Below, one piece after another: positions 1 to 11,665 of a stretch of 64,000 nucleotides of DNA. The translations under genes were made by a program, and so were the position numbers. The notes beneath the pieces are model-generated. The model saw nothing but the letters and a program-made list of their open reading frames with translations. It had not been told where the DNA came from and did no database searches. Each line of letters starts with the position of its first letter. Positions within the stretch are counted from its first letter, which is position 1. The DNA lies in the NCBI GenBank assembly GCA_001600455.1, contig BCKC01000001.1:3870441-3934440 (forward strand). Reading direction: 5' to 3'. This DNA comes from Endocalyx cinctus. Lineage: Eukaryota > Ascomycota > Sordariomycetes > Amphisphaeriales > Apiosporaceae.

Positions 1-1158
1 CGTGTAGGGAAATAAGGACTATAGGTATTACCTAGGACCTAGGTACTTTAGTAGTAGGTTGGGTAGTTAAGTAGTTGTTATATATGGATATTAGTACTAT
101 GCATACAATCGCATCACGCATTTATTTCCATACTTGTAATATGGATACATATCTATACTACTATGTATGTACATCGATTAATGATAATATTCAAACCCCC
201 CAAAAAAGAAAACCCCATACTCTTTTACTTTATCCTGATGGATTTTTCAATACTTTTATCTCTGTAATGATTACATTAAAGGCTATTTAACTTGATAGGG
301 AGCATTACAGTGCTATTATAAGCTTGGAAGCTAACCTAATTCACTTGTTTTGGCCGATAAACTTGCCGCATTACCGCTGATGCCGGTGAACACGGCCTAC
401 ACTAGTCCCTTAGCGTAGCATGTAGGCGAAATTAGCTGCTCAGCTTAGTGGCACCATCACGAATGGTAATTATCATACTACAAGTTAGTATACATACTTA
501 CCTGGCACACCTGCTATGTATGTATACGGTTTTTCCGTTTCCCCCCAGTCTTCTCTATATTTCATCCTTCGCCTTCTTCTTCAGTAATAATAACAACCTT
601 AATCATTCTTCAACAAAACCCAGTCACCGACCCAAAACATAAAACCGACACACACACACACACACACACACTCGTTTAAAACAAACATTTCATTCGAAAT
701 GAACAATAACAGCAACAATAACTGATCTTTAATATCGTATATAAACTGATCAGCTCGAGATTACCGACTTAAAAATCACGATCTCTGTTATATTATTAAT
801 ATCGGTTTTCGGCAATATACTTGACCCATTCAAATCTGGGCCACTTCCGATTTCACGATCCCGCCAAGATCAATCCATCGAATTCACTCATTTTCGCGCG
901 ACACGTATAATTCACCACCATAGGAATCGGTACAAATTTGAAGAGGGACATTGCGAACATCGTCGATTCAGTTGAGCATAATTGGTATTTCTTTGCGACA
1001 AGTTGGAACAGCTGCATCAATTTTCTATTTACCGCCCACGTTTTTAAAACCCGCCGACACCACGAGGACCGAGTGGTTTTAATTGAATCCTCCGGAATTT
1101 GTTGGCTGTATGAATTCACGATTAAAAACATAAAGGTGTATTTAATTCAAGTGACAGA
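1..1158. other. Gene-free left edge
   Basis: AT-rich sequence with no convincing coding frame. It starts with CCTAGG/CCTAGGTAC-type motifs at about 30-55 and carries an (AC)n microsatellite at 648-671. The first exon and promoter of the Cys-rich membrane protein downstream should lie here, but I could not identify a signal-peptide exon. Confidence 0.6.
648..671. repeat. (AC)n microsatellite
   Basis: About twelve uninterrupted AC units, read directly from the sequence, in non-coding DNA. Confidence 0.95.
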
Positions 1159-1242
1159 ATGGGTAAGAATATCTTCTCTTGCTGGAAATCTTCGAACTTT
1201 GTAAATAGCGTGGAACTAATGAATGATTGATCTTAATAACAG

Positions 1243-1990
1243 CCCAAACTACCATTGTGCCGTTCGCGTCGCTACCGTCGTGTGCTACACTTTGCGGCCC
1301 CCTATACGACGCGAATGGAGCCTGTGTACCACCTGTTCAAACTGCTACCGAAACCAGTGTCTGGGACAGCTGTTTCTGCTCTCAAACCGTTTTGCAACCA
1401 TTCAGCACTACCACAGCTGGTCCCTGTACTGCTTGCTCTACCGTAGAGAATGCGCTATCAAGCATACAAGCTTGGTACCTAAGCTTGTGTGATAACGAGG
1501 CTGCTGTGGTAACCACATCCTCGAGCAGCACAAGCACAGGCTCAAGTAGCCACTCGAGCGATGGAAGTAGCGGAGACTGGTAAGCTTGCTTCTTCCTCTT
1601 CTTCTTCCTCCCCCTTCTCGTCCTTCTCTTCATATCACCTTTTCTAAATTGAAAATCAATCCCATGTACCCTCTAACCTGGTATCATCGCAGGCTCTCGA
1701 CCCATTGGAAATGGGTCATTTTCATCGTGGTGGTTGTTGTGGGGATTGCGGGTATTTGGATCGGAGCTTGCATCTGGCGTCGAAAATATTTAAAGAAGAA
1801 GGATCGGATGTATGAACTTGGTAAGGGGTTGCCCAGTTCGGTCGCCGTTAACACCCAAGGTAATTTGGTTGGTCCTGGCGCTCGCGACAGTAATTATCCC
1901 CAACCTGGCATGTTCATGTCTGGCTCCGGCGGCGTCGCAGAAAAGCCGAAAAAGACGCGCAAGAAGTGGAACGTGACGGAACGAACTTAG
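1243..1990 (+). CDS. Cys-rich single-pass membrane protein, N-terminus unresolved
   Basis: Two clear exons, 1243-1579 and 1693-1990, flank a GT-AG intron (1580-1692). The first encodes an ectodomain with eight cysteines (from LPSCATLCGPLY to the LSLC segment), the number found in CFEM-type domains, then a Ser/Thr-rich stalk (TTSSSSTSTGSSSHSS). The second encodes one membrane span (WVIFIVVVVVGIAGIWIGA) followed by a basic cytosolic tail (RRKYLKKKDR) and a Lys/Arg-rich end. The acceptor AG at 1241-1242 fits, and the frame is closed by a stop at 1224-1226, so the start codon must be in an upstream exon. The only nearby candidate is a 4-nt exon (ATG at 1159, donor GT at 1163), which would give no signal peptide. 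The layout suggests a cell-surface protein. Function unknown; similarity to CFEM proteins is inference from cysteine number only. Confidence 0.7.
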
Positions 1991-2608
1991 ATCAACAGAA
2001 GACAACGTTACCAAATGGATTATTACTTTTTACGACTGTTTACGACCTTTCGACTCTATCAATCTTCATGGTCAAACTTAACGTGTGTACCAGCACCCGA
2101 CCTCCAGCATTCAGCATTATCCGTCCCGTTAAGTTTGTGCCAACCGAGTCCTCCACATCTCAAAAACCTTGTTTGTTAATCGATTATATGTGTTCGGCGT
2201 TCAGGACAGTTCATCAAAACACCCGGGAGGGGGGCGGTTTATATTCCTTTCTGTCTCTTTACAGTTAATCAAGATAATTTCTAGAACAAAATAAATACTC
2301 AGGGGTGACAATTACCTGGGAATAATGGTCTTGTTACGCATCACCCAACCCAACATAATCAATTCGTGGATGGTCTTCTTATTGGCGTGAAGTCTACGGG
2401 TGTTGTTTCTAGTTATATATATAATGGTAGCAGTTACTATTTATAAAGTAGTAAAGAGTGTGTCCCAGTGAAAGAGCCGTTCCTATCATTTCTCGCTTAA
2501 TTTGGGAGTGCGTCTTGACATGAGACAGATGCATATTCAGGATTCAATCATATCCATGGATGCTCTACAAATAAATTAGAGTGCTCCAAAGAGATTTTTT
2601 CTTCTTCA

Positions 2609-2628
2609 ATATATATATATATATATAT
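2609..2628. repeat. (AT)n microsatellite
   Basis: Ten AT units, read directly. Confidence 0.9.
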
Positions 2629-3266
2629 CAATCACATACCGACGCAATGAGAAAGAAGTCAAAGGTTGGTATACCGATTGAAAACCTCAAACTGCAGAAT
2701 GATGGCATCGTACAGTACGTGATATTGTATCTCAGCTGCAGTTGCGGTTGCAGTCACAATAGCACTAAAAGTCTGCTGATCCAACCTAGGATTTTCAGGA
2801 ACATAAAAATGTCATAGACATGGGTGGGCACACATGCAGACATCGCAGCAAAGGCCTTTTCTCAATTCCGGCATTTTTCCATTGTGAAAGAAAAAAAAGC
2901 CCATCCCTGTCCCAACCGCTCTATCACTTCCCCCATAGAATCATTACGTCATTATACCTTACAACACCCCATGGGTGAAAGTGATAGTGCGAGGTACCCC
3001 GCTAGCTCTCACGCTCGCACCATTCGAGAAGAAGAGCTTTCCTATCTGTTAATAGAGGGGAATCACTTCCTTCTCATTCGATTTATTTAAAAATCTGATC
3101 TCACGATGTTCCTAATTTGATTGCCGCCGTTATTACTCCGCTAGAGCGGTCTGTGATCTTTATCCGTTCATTGGTTGCTTATGTAGCTCTACCCCCCCTG
3201 CTGCAGCGTTACTTTCGTTTTGTTGACTCCAGAACGCACCTCATCGCCCGATCTACTGCTCCTAGG

Positions 3267-3273
3267 TATATAA
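3267..3273 (+). promoter_or_regulatory. TATA-like box upstream of the debranching enzyme
   Basis: TATATAA lies about 314 nt upstream of the ATG at 3587, with pyrimidine-rich sequence between about 3460 and 3580 that resembles a fungal leader. Use of this box is inferred. Confidence 0.35.
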
Positions 3274-3586
3274 GCTCCCGGTCTAGCCCGTTTGCCTGTC
3301 CGCCTGTCCAACCTATGCTACATATATTCCTACCTGTCTTGTTATGGATATTGCTTATGAGATTATGAATAAAGCCAACGTGCACTACCACGATAGTAAC
3401 CTCTCGGAGATATCGTCGTGAACTGTAGTAAATTAACCTCTACCTCACCTCCTTCAAACCATACTTAAAATTACACCAAGTCTTTACCCCCTTTAATTCC
3501 TTCGTTTCAAAAATTTCCTATTCTCTCCAATTATCATACCTTCACTTCGATTGATGTTTTAAAAGTCTCTTCTGTCTGACCAAGTC

Positions 3587-6500
3587 ATGGTGCCGCGAAC
3601 AATGATGTCGAGCGAAGTTTATGTCCTTCCTTTGAAGGATAACGGCGCTCCCGATGTTTCTGGCGAATACATTTACCTGGCACCACGGTCCAGTGACCCT
3701 ATTACAATCCGATTCACAATTGAAGGTACCTCTTCAATATGTCGACAGGGTAGCCTTTGGGTCAATATCCCGGATCGCGGAGCAGAGTTTCAAAGGAATA
3801 AGTACAGAGAATACAAGTAAGCAATTTCCTTCCTTATGACGTTGTCTTGGCCCATACGTTTCCTGTTCCTTATATCTGACTGCCACACAGGTTGATACCT
3901 GACTTCCATCGAAACATCGAAATCTCTATTCCTATTTACGAAGCGGGCGCTTTTGCCTTCTATACTACCTACGCTGAACTTCCCGAACTCTCCAAATCTT
4001 TAGATTCAAGCGAACCCGATGAGGTTCAAACAAAAACAACCCCAATCTATTATATTGATGTGGCCCCTCGCCTATCTCTAGACGGCCGGCCCTTGCCACT
4101 ACCCGCGCTCTCGATATTCTCCGTCATCAGCAAGTTCATGGGCAGATATCCGTCCGACTGGGAAAGGCACCTGCGCGGAATCAGCGGTCGTGGCTATAAT
4201 ATGATACACTTCACGCCTCTCCAAGTTCGCGGTGCTTCCAATTCCCCGTATAGTTTGTATGATCAGCTAGGTTGGGATCCCGAATGCTTTCCCGAAGGCG
4301 AGGATGATGTGCAGAAGATGGTTACTAGCTTGGAGCAAAATCATTCTCTTCTGAGTCTGACTGACATAGTGCTCAATCATACTGCGCATAACAGCAAATG
4401 GCTCTACGAACACCCGGAGGCCGGGTATAATTTGAACACAGCCCCCTGGCTGGAGTCTGCTTACTTGCTCGATACGCAGCTGCTCAAATTTGGCTTCCAA
4501 TTAGAGGAACTAGGATATCCGAAAGAGCTTAAATCTGTCGATGATCTAATTAAGGTCATGGACGGTGTTAAAAAGCATGTGATTTCTGAGATTCGTCTTT
4601 GGGAGTACTATGCTCTGAATGTGGATAGAGATACCGATGCTGCTATCGAATCCTGGGTCGTGGGAAAGCTTCGCGTACCTGAAGGAGTTGTAGAGCAACA
4701 TGTGTCTTCTCTCAAAGATGCCAGCCTCAAGGAACAAGTTGACTATCTCAAGCAAGGTCTTATTGGAAATGATCGCCTCGGGGAGCGCTTTCGACGACGG
4801 ATTGACCCACAAGTTGCAGCTTCGTTGATAGCCGCCATATTTGGGAAATATCGAGGAGAAGCCGACGAGTCAACTATCCGCGCCAGATTGGTTAGCCTCT
4901 TCGATGCTGCCAACGTCGCTTATTACGAGGAGTATGATAAGGAATCCGCCGATATACTTCAAGGCTTGTTCAATAGGATCAAGTATGTGCGGTTAGATGA
5001 TCATGGTCCGAAACTGGGAGCGATTGACAAGGACAATCCTCTCATCGAGACCTATTTCACGCGCTTGAATAAATCAGAGGCAGCGAGCAACTTTGCGCCC
5101 GAAGACCTCGTTCTTGTCAATAATGGTTGGGTCTGGGCTGGAAATGCCCTCGTTGATAACGCAGGACCTCAGTCGCGCGTTTATCTGCGACGTGAGGTTA
5201 TAGTTTGGGGAGATTGTGTGAAACTGCGATATGGCAGTGGTCCTGAGGATAGCCCGTTCCTCTGGGATTACATGACCAAGTATGCACGTATGCTGGCAAA
5301 GTACTTTGCAGGTTTCCGAATTGACAATTGCCACTCCACCCCGATACATGTGGCGGAGCATATTCTTGACGAAGCACGTCGTGTTCGACCCGACTTGTAT
5401 GTTGTAGCAGAGCTATTTTCTGGCTCTGAAGAGATGGATTACGTTTTCGTGAAGAGGTTGGGACTCAGCGCCCTTATAAGGGAAGCGATGCAGGCTTGGA
5501 GCACAGCAGAAATGAGTAGGCTTGTGCATCGACACGGCGGTCGTCCCATTGGTAGTTTTGAGGTCGACGAAACTTCAAAACCTAACACCGGAAGTGCCCC
5601 TACAAGCCCCCAGGCGAATAACGAATCGACGAGAGAAGTTCTCCGACATATCAAGCCAGTTCCGGTACAGGCTTTATTCATGGACTGTACGCACGATAAC
5701 GAAGTTCCTGCTCAAAAGAGAGATGCTCGAGATACCTTACCTAATGCTGCACTCGTGTGCATGTGCTCGAGCGCGATCGGCAGTGTCATGGGATACGATG
5801 AAGTCTATCCTAAACTCGTTGATCTCGTGAATGAGACCCGGTTATATACTTCCGAATCATCATCTGCCAAGGAAATTAAAGTTGGCGGAGGTAAAGGCGG
5901 CATCGGCGGTGTCAAGAAGCTGCTTAACCAAATTCATACTTTAATGGGCAAGGATGGCTACGATGAAACGCATATCCACCATGAGGATCAGTACGTCACT
6001 GTTCACAGAGTGCATCCAGAGTCTAGGAAAGGATATTTTCTCATAGCGCATACTGCATATCCTGGTTATGGAAATGGTAACGGCGACTTCAGCGCTGTTC
6101 ATCTCGGGGGCACGAAAGCACGCCACCTGGGAAGCTGGATGCTTGAAGTTGATACTAGTGAGGAAGCCAGGAAGGAAGTCGAAAGTGACAAGAAATATTT
6201 ACGAGGACTACCGAGCCGACTGGTTGACGTACCTGGGATCAGGATGGAGTATAAGGGTGATGAGACTATCATTACAGTTCGCGAGAAATTCCCACCCGGA
6301 AGTATTGCCCTTTTCGAAACATGGATACCTGCCGCGGAACATTCGACCGGTCTTGATTCATACGTGACGTCCGGAGCTAAAGTCGCCATGGCAGATTTAG
6401 ACTTGGTGGATCTCAACTTCCTGTTGTATCGCTGTGAAGCTGAAGAACGTAGTGGCAGTGAAGGCAAAGATGGATCTTACGACATTCCTGATCATGGAAA

Positions 6501-8304
6501 GCTCGTATATGCTGGTCTTCAAGGCTGGTGGAGTCTACTAAAAGATATTATCAAGGACAACAATTTGGCTCATCCTCTTTGCCAAAATCTCCGTAACGGG
6601 CAGTGGGCTCTAGACTATACCGTGGGTCGTCTCGAACGGGCAAGCCAGAAGCCAGAGCTCTCCGCACTAGCGAAGCCGGCCACATGGCTTAAAGAACGAT
6701 TCGACGCAATTCGCCCAATTCCAAATTTTCTTCTCCCTCGGTATTTTGGGCTCATTGTACGAACTGCGTACAAGGCCGCCTGGGATAGATCTCTAGAACT
6801 AATGAATAGCGATATACGCGACGGCCAGTGGTTCCTCCAAAGTCTTGGAATGACCAGTCTTCAAATGACCGGTTTAGTTGAGTCAGCATCCCTCTGGCCG
6901 AAGAAGTTGGTGCCATCGCTTGCAGCTGGATTGCCCCATTTTGCAGTTGAATGGGCCCGTTGCTGGGGCAGAGATGTGTTCATCTCTCTCCGCGGACTCT
7001 ATCTCGGCACTGGTCGATTTGAAGAAGCTGCAGAGCATATTTTTGCCTTTGCGAGTGTTCTAAAGCATGGAATGATTCCCAATCTTTTGAGCAGCGGAAA
7101 TCTACCTCGATACAACAGTCGTGATTCCATCTGGTTTTTCTTGCAATGCATTCAAGATTATACCCGACTTGCACCGAATGGTACAAATCTTCTCACGAGG
7201 AAAGTTAAGAGACGATTTTTGCCTTATGATGACACATGGTTCGATGCGGATGATTCAAGGGCGTACTCCAAAGAGAGTCTGATTCAAGACGTTATCCAAG
7301 AAGCCATGCAGCGCCATGCTTCCGGTATGAAATTTCGGGAAGCAAATGCTGGGCCAGGTATCGATATGCAGATGCGCGATGAAGGTTTCAATATTGAAAT
7401 ACATGTAGACTGGTCAAACGGTATTATATTTGGCGGTAACCAATTCAACTGTGGTACCTGGATGGACAAGATGGGAGAGAGTCAACGTGCCAACTCGAAA
7501 GGTATCCCTGGTACACCACGAGACGGCGCTGCGATTGAAATTACCGGTTTGCTCTACAGCACTTTGATATGGCTATCCAAACTGAATGCTGAAGGAAAAT
7601 ACCCCTACAAGGGTGTGAAAAAGGAAGATGGTTCCGAGATTACATTCTCTGAATGGGCCGGTCTCGTCAAATCCAATTTTGAGCATAGCTACTACGTACC
7701 GGAACTTTCATCCGATGACAGCAAGTATGCCGTTAACTCAGCTATCGTAAATCGACGGGGGATATACAAAGATCTATTCCGTTCAGGAAAGGAATACGAG
7801 GACTACCAGTTACGACCGAATTTTGCTATCGCGATGACGGTTGCCCCTGACCTTTTTGATCCAGACCACGCCATGTCAGCTCTTATTCTAGCAGACAAGG
7901 TTCTCCGTGGACCATCAGGAATGGCTACACTCGATCCGAGTGACTTGAATTACCGGCCATACTACATAAACAGCGAAGATTCGGATGATTTTGCGACATC
8001 GAAGGGACGCAACTACCATCAAGGGCCAGAATGGCTATGGCCCACCGGTTTCTTCCTTCGTGCCCTGCTCAAATTTGATTTGCAGCGGCGAACAACCAAA
8101 GAAGGGCGCATCGAGGCGTTCCAGCAGGTCACAAGACGGCTTACGGGCTGCAAAGACATGATCCAAAGTAGCCCGTGGGCAGGTCTCACTGAGCTTACGC
8201 AGAAAAATGGTGAATACTGTGGAGATTCATCGCCTACCCAGGCTTGGAGCTCAGGATGCCTTATCGATCTCTATATGGACGCCTCGGAATATTCGATGTT
8301 GTAA
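3587..8304 (+). CDS. GDB1: Glycogen debranching enzyme
   Basis: Bifunctional cytosolic enzyme that trims glycogen branches: a 4-alpha-glucanotransferase moves maltosyl/maltotriosyl units and an amylo-1,6-glucosidase removes the remaining glucose. Exons 3587-3816 and 3891-8304 join across a 74-nt intron into 1547 residues, about the usual length for the family. The N-terminal GH13-like half carries GFRIDNCHSTP (catalytic Asp near residue 555), VVAELFSGSEEMD (Glu near 582) and MDCTHDNEVP (near 674). The C-terminal GH133-type half carries VDWSNGIIFGGNQFNCGTWM (near 1260) and GDSSPTQAWSSG near the end. All key motifs are intact and there is no internal stop. The start at 3587 is the first ATG of the frame; in-frame ATGs at 3602 and 3605 are alternatives. 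It stands alone, with no other glycogen gene beside it. Codon use is ordinary and less GC-rich than in the shorter neighbours. Confidence 0.97.
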
Positions 8305-8964
8305 AAGCTTCATTTTGGATCTCGAATTCAGTGATTGAATAGGTTGGGGAGATGTATCACTGAAGTTCCGAAGGATGAAGACTCATGAAAAAGCGGCCTT
8401 GATAGATTTGACGGGTTGTAAAGACGATCAATAGAAAAGACAATCAGATAGATTTAGTTTGAGCATTGCTAACTAGAGAGACGCGGAGAGACCAAGATCA
8501 GGGTTGGGTTATTTAAAATATGATAAAGAGTTAATAATACACGAATTAAACTCCCATAAAAATCGACATGACCTTTGTGATTCGTCTCGTAATCAATACT
8601 TTTATTTCCTCTCCTATAATAATATTATAAGTATAAAAGTAGACGAAACGGCTCAGTTGCCTGTCGCCCGCTATCTTCCCTCCGAAGAATTTATTTCAGA
8701 TGTATGCTTATATCGGGGTCATCTACTAAATATACTAGGTAGGATCTACGTCTATATGGAGTAAAACGGAAGCCCCGAGGGGTAAATTACCTAGAAGTCT
8801 GGTTAAAAGCCGAGGTTTCTTGGGTTCGTCAGGAAACAAATAGCGTTGCCTCCGGAGTCAAGTAACACTCAGCAAGCGAGTCAATCGTCGAGTTGATTAG
8901 AGGACATAAGCGATGCACATTTAATTAGATCATTATATAAAAAAGATATCACTAAATCGAAAGT
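8305..8964. other. Intergenic spacer
   Basis: AT-rich spacer holding the 3' region of the debranching enzyme and the promoter of the next gene. No coding or structural signal seen. Confidence 0.6.
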
Positions 8965-10519
8965 ATGAAATCATTCGAAGAGGCTGTACAAGCGGCCTGT
9001 GCGGAGGAGGAAATCCCCGGCGCGGTTGTTTTAGCATCGGATAGATCAGGTGAGTAATAAACACGTATCCATACACTTAACAACGATTCAAAAGCTTGGA
9101 GGTAGATGTCGGGTATAAGTGGCTGGTTGGTTACCTAGCCATTGCGCAGGCCTAGCTGCCGAGGAACTTTATATGATAAGACATAAAGGAGAATATGACT
9201 TCATATGTTAAAACGGGTGGCAGGGGAATTGATTGGGTACGATGACTGACAATGGCCGCTATTCGCTAGGAAATTTCAAATATGGCCGCGCATTCGGTAA
9301 AAGGTCCGTCCGCGCCGGGGCGGACCAATCTCCGCTCCGACTCGACTCGGTCATGTGGATAGCGTCGTGCACGAAAGTGGTGACGTCGCTGGCGGCCATG
9401 CAGTGCGTCGAGCGGGGGCTGCTCTCGCTGGACGAGCCCATCTACGAGTTCCTACCCGAGTTCAAGAACCTGCCGGTGATACGCAGCTTCGAGCCGAGCG
9501 GGAAGCCGGTGCTGAGCCCTCACAAGACCCCCATCACGCTGAGGCTGATGCTCAGCCACTCGTCGGGGATCGCGTACGACGAGACGCACCCGAAGCTCCT
9601 CGCCTGGCACAAGTGGCACCGCTCCCTGCCGAACCGGGCCAACGCCGTCGAGGGGAGGTTTTCGTACCCGCTCGTCTTCGAACCGGGCCAGGGGTTCGCG
9701 TACGGCGCCGGGGTCGACTGGGCGGGCGTCGCGGTCGAGAGGGCCTGCAACGGCGTCACGTTGCAGACGTACTGCGAGGAGAACATCTTCGGGCCCGCGG
9801 GGGCGACCGACGTCGTCTTCTCGAGCTACATGCACACGCGGCCGGACCTGCGGGCCCGCACGGTCGACATGAGCAAGCGCGATCCCAAGAACCCGCGGAA
9901 AGCGATCCGGAGCAACGCCCGGCCGCAGCACAACGACCGGGGCGGCTGCTTCGGCGGGTTAGGCATCTTCGCGAGCCCCGAGGATTTCGGGAAGATCCTG
10001 CTGGCCATCCTGCGCGCGGATCAGGGCGGGGACGACGCCCTGCTGAAGAGGCGAGAGAGCGTGGACGAGTTTTTCGGCCCTTGCCTCACGCCGGCGGCGA
10101 AGGACGCGCTCAACAGGCTGATCGCGTCCGACGAGAGTGCCCGCGTCGGCATGGGAAATATTCCCCGAGAGATCGCCAAGAATTGGGGGTTAGGTGGCAT
10201 CGTCAACGAAGGGGATATCCCGGGCGGGAGGAAGGGAGGGTCGATGACTTGGACGGGGTTACCGAATTTGGCTTGGGTAAGTTTTTCTGGTTCTCTCTTT
10301 CTTCACGTCGTTGTACGGAAATAAATACCCAAACTAATTTTGTCTTTTGTCTTGCCTTATCAAAAGTTCGTCGATAGAAAAGCGGGCCTATGCGGTCTTT
10401 ACGCCGGGCAACTTTATCCCCCGGGCGATCTGAAGGTCGGGGAATTATGCGCTTTATTTGAAAAGGGTATATATGAGATGTACGGTGGTGATTCGGGCGA
10501 TTTAGAGGCTAGACTATGA
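8965..10519 (+). CDS. Beta-lactamase/transesterase-family serine hydrolase (LovD/EstB type)
   Basis: Three exons, 8965-9049, 9270-10276 and 10367-10519, give 414 residues. The penicillin-binding-protein-like fold is shown by the nucleophile motif SCTK at about residues 60-63 (WIASCTKVVTSLAAMQ), the tyrosine motif FAYGAGVDWAG near 171 and the C-terminal signature FVDRKAGLCGLYAG then PPGD. Known relatives are lovastatin acyltransferase LovD and fungal esterases that move or cleave acyl groups, so an acyltransferase or esterase role is likely and the substrate unknown. The acceptor at 9268-9269 was chosen because the nearer AG at 9222-9223 leads into a stop. No PKS lies nearby, so a secondary-metabolite role is not supported by context. 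The central exon is strikingly GC-rich at third positions while both ends are AT-richer. Confidence 0.9.
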
Positions 10520-11096
10520 TAGAAGATAGTAGTGATCATCGTATCATCATTACATATATTTATGTACATATGTAGATAGCTATTCCGACTTCTTTAGAGC
10601 TTAAACTTTTTTTTATTGTTATTTAACGTTGAATGATTGGATCTTATTTTCACGTATGATCGATTAATCTCATACTTATTCAAGTCGACCTAGATAATAC
10701 GTATCTGAAGTAATCAAGAACTCGTCAGCTTCTCATCTCGTTATGGTGACCGTGATGGGGTAGTCGTATGCCTAGGCACCCGGAGTTTTTGTTAAATCCC
10801 TATTCTTGAGAAAAGAGGCATGTGAAAGAAAGTAGATATACTACTGGGTATTAGAAACAATATTTGACCATATTATTTATGGAGTTTGAACTGGCAAGAT
10901 GGATATATTTACATGGATTTACATGGGTGATAAAGAAAAGTTCTGGGTCCACCTCGGCACGATTAAATGCTCGGCCTTACTTTTCCAATTGTCGCCTCAC
11001 CTGAGCGATGATGTAGTGTAGTATCAGATAAAAGCAGCAAAGATAGCTACGTAAGTCAACTGGAAAGCTCTGATGGGATAACTTGACTACTACCTA

Positions 11097-11215
11097 CTTA
11101 GGAGGTAGCTTACCTACCTAGGTACCTGTATTCCGTACTTAGGTACTTACTTAAGCTTCCTAGGTATCTACCCAAGGTACCTAGGTAGCAGGGTAGGTAC
11201 CTAAATAGGAGGTAC
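11097..11215. repeat. Cluster of GGTACC/CCTAGG palindromic units
   Basis: Within about 120 nt the hexamers GGTACC and CCTAGG and variants such as ACCTACCTAGGTACC and GGTACCTAGGTAGC recur many times in both orientations. Similar units are seen near 30-55, 45800-45815, 47765 and 58216. No coding frame or transposon end is associated. Confidence 0.75.
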
Positions 11216-11401
11216 CAACATAAGCAAAATGTTACGTTACTCAACAAAACAGGTAAGCGGTAAAGAATATTTTGCCCATCTGCCTGTGTTATATCATTAA
11301 ATGGCGTCATTCTTATTTAATAATAAGAAAATATAATGAATGAAAAGCCCTGAAAGTTCCTTTTTGGTGGGCAAGTCCGGTGATAGTAACAGGGCAGATG
11401 C

Positions 11402-11497
11402 AGGGGTAACTTTTTTTTTTTTTAGAGTGGATTTACTGTAATTACAATCCTCTCCGTTCAGACTGGTACTTGTAGTTCACAACATCTTCTGACCCCT
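11402..11497. promoter_or_regulatory. Two STRE-like motifs upstream of the GPD gene
   Basis: AGGGG at 11402-11406 and CCCCT at 11493-11497 match the stress-response element core bound by Msn2/4-type zinc-finger factors in yeast, where GPD1 is stress-induced. Use here is inference; the 5-nt motif is common by chance. Confidence 0.3.
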
Positions 11498-11601
11498 CCA
11501 TCAACCAAAAATAAATAAAAGTTACTTATCACATGAAGAGGTCGAGAAGTTATTGATCTGTCCACAGTCTTATTTGGTTGAATACTCTTTTTCTTTTCTC
11601 T

Positions 11602-11609
11602 TATAAATA
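11602..11609 (+). promoter_or_regulatory. TATA box of the GPD gene
   Basis: TATAAATA lies 57 nt before the ATG at 11666 and 180 nt before the ATG at 11789, followed by a CT-rich tract typical of fungal transcription start regions. A start site just downstream would leave a very short leader before the first ATG. Confidence 0.5.
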
Positions 11610-11665
11610 CTATCTATATACTCTCTTCTTTTTTACTTCTCATTAATCAGTTTTCTCCTACTTTT

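Larger units (their letters stand above)
1991..3586. other. Intergenic region upstream of the debranching enzyme
   Basis: No supported gene. It holds an (AT)n run at 2609-2628 and, near the right end, a TATA-like box. Short open frames here lack codon structure and recognisable motifs. Confidence 0.6.
10520..11665. other. Intergenic region with CCTAGGTA-type repeats and the GPD promoter
   Basis: No supported gene. It holds a cluster of short palindromic GGTACC/CCTAGG units, a T run near 11410, two CCCCT/AGGGG motifs and a TATA box in front of the dehydrogenase gene. Confidence 0.6.

Noticed and set aside
3817..3890. Reading through without the GDB1 intron
   Set aside because: The frame stops at 3820; splicing joins NKYREYK to LIPDFHRN, as expected for the family.
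9355..10377. 340-residue plus-strand frame overlapping the hydrolase gene
   Set aside because: Arg/Gly/Ala-rich shadow frame produced by GC-rich codons of the true frame, which carries the SxxK and PPGD motifs.
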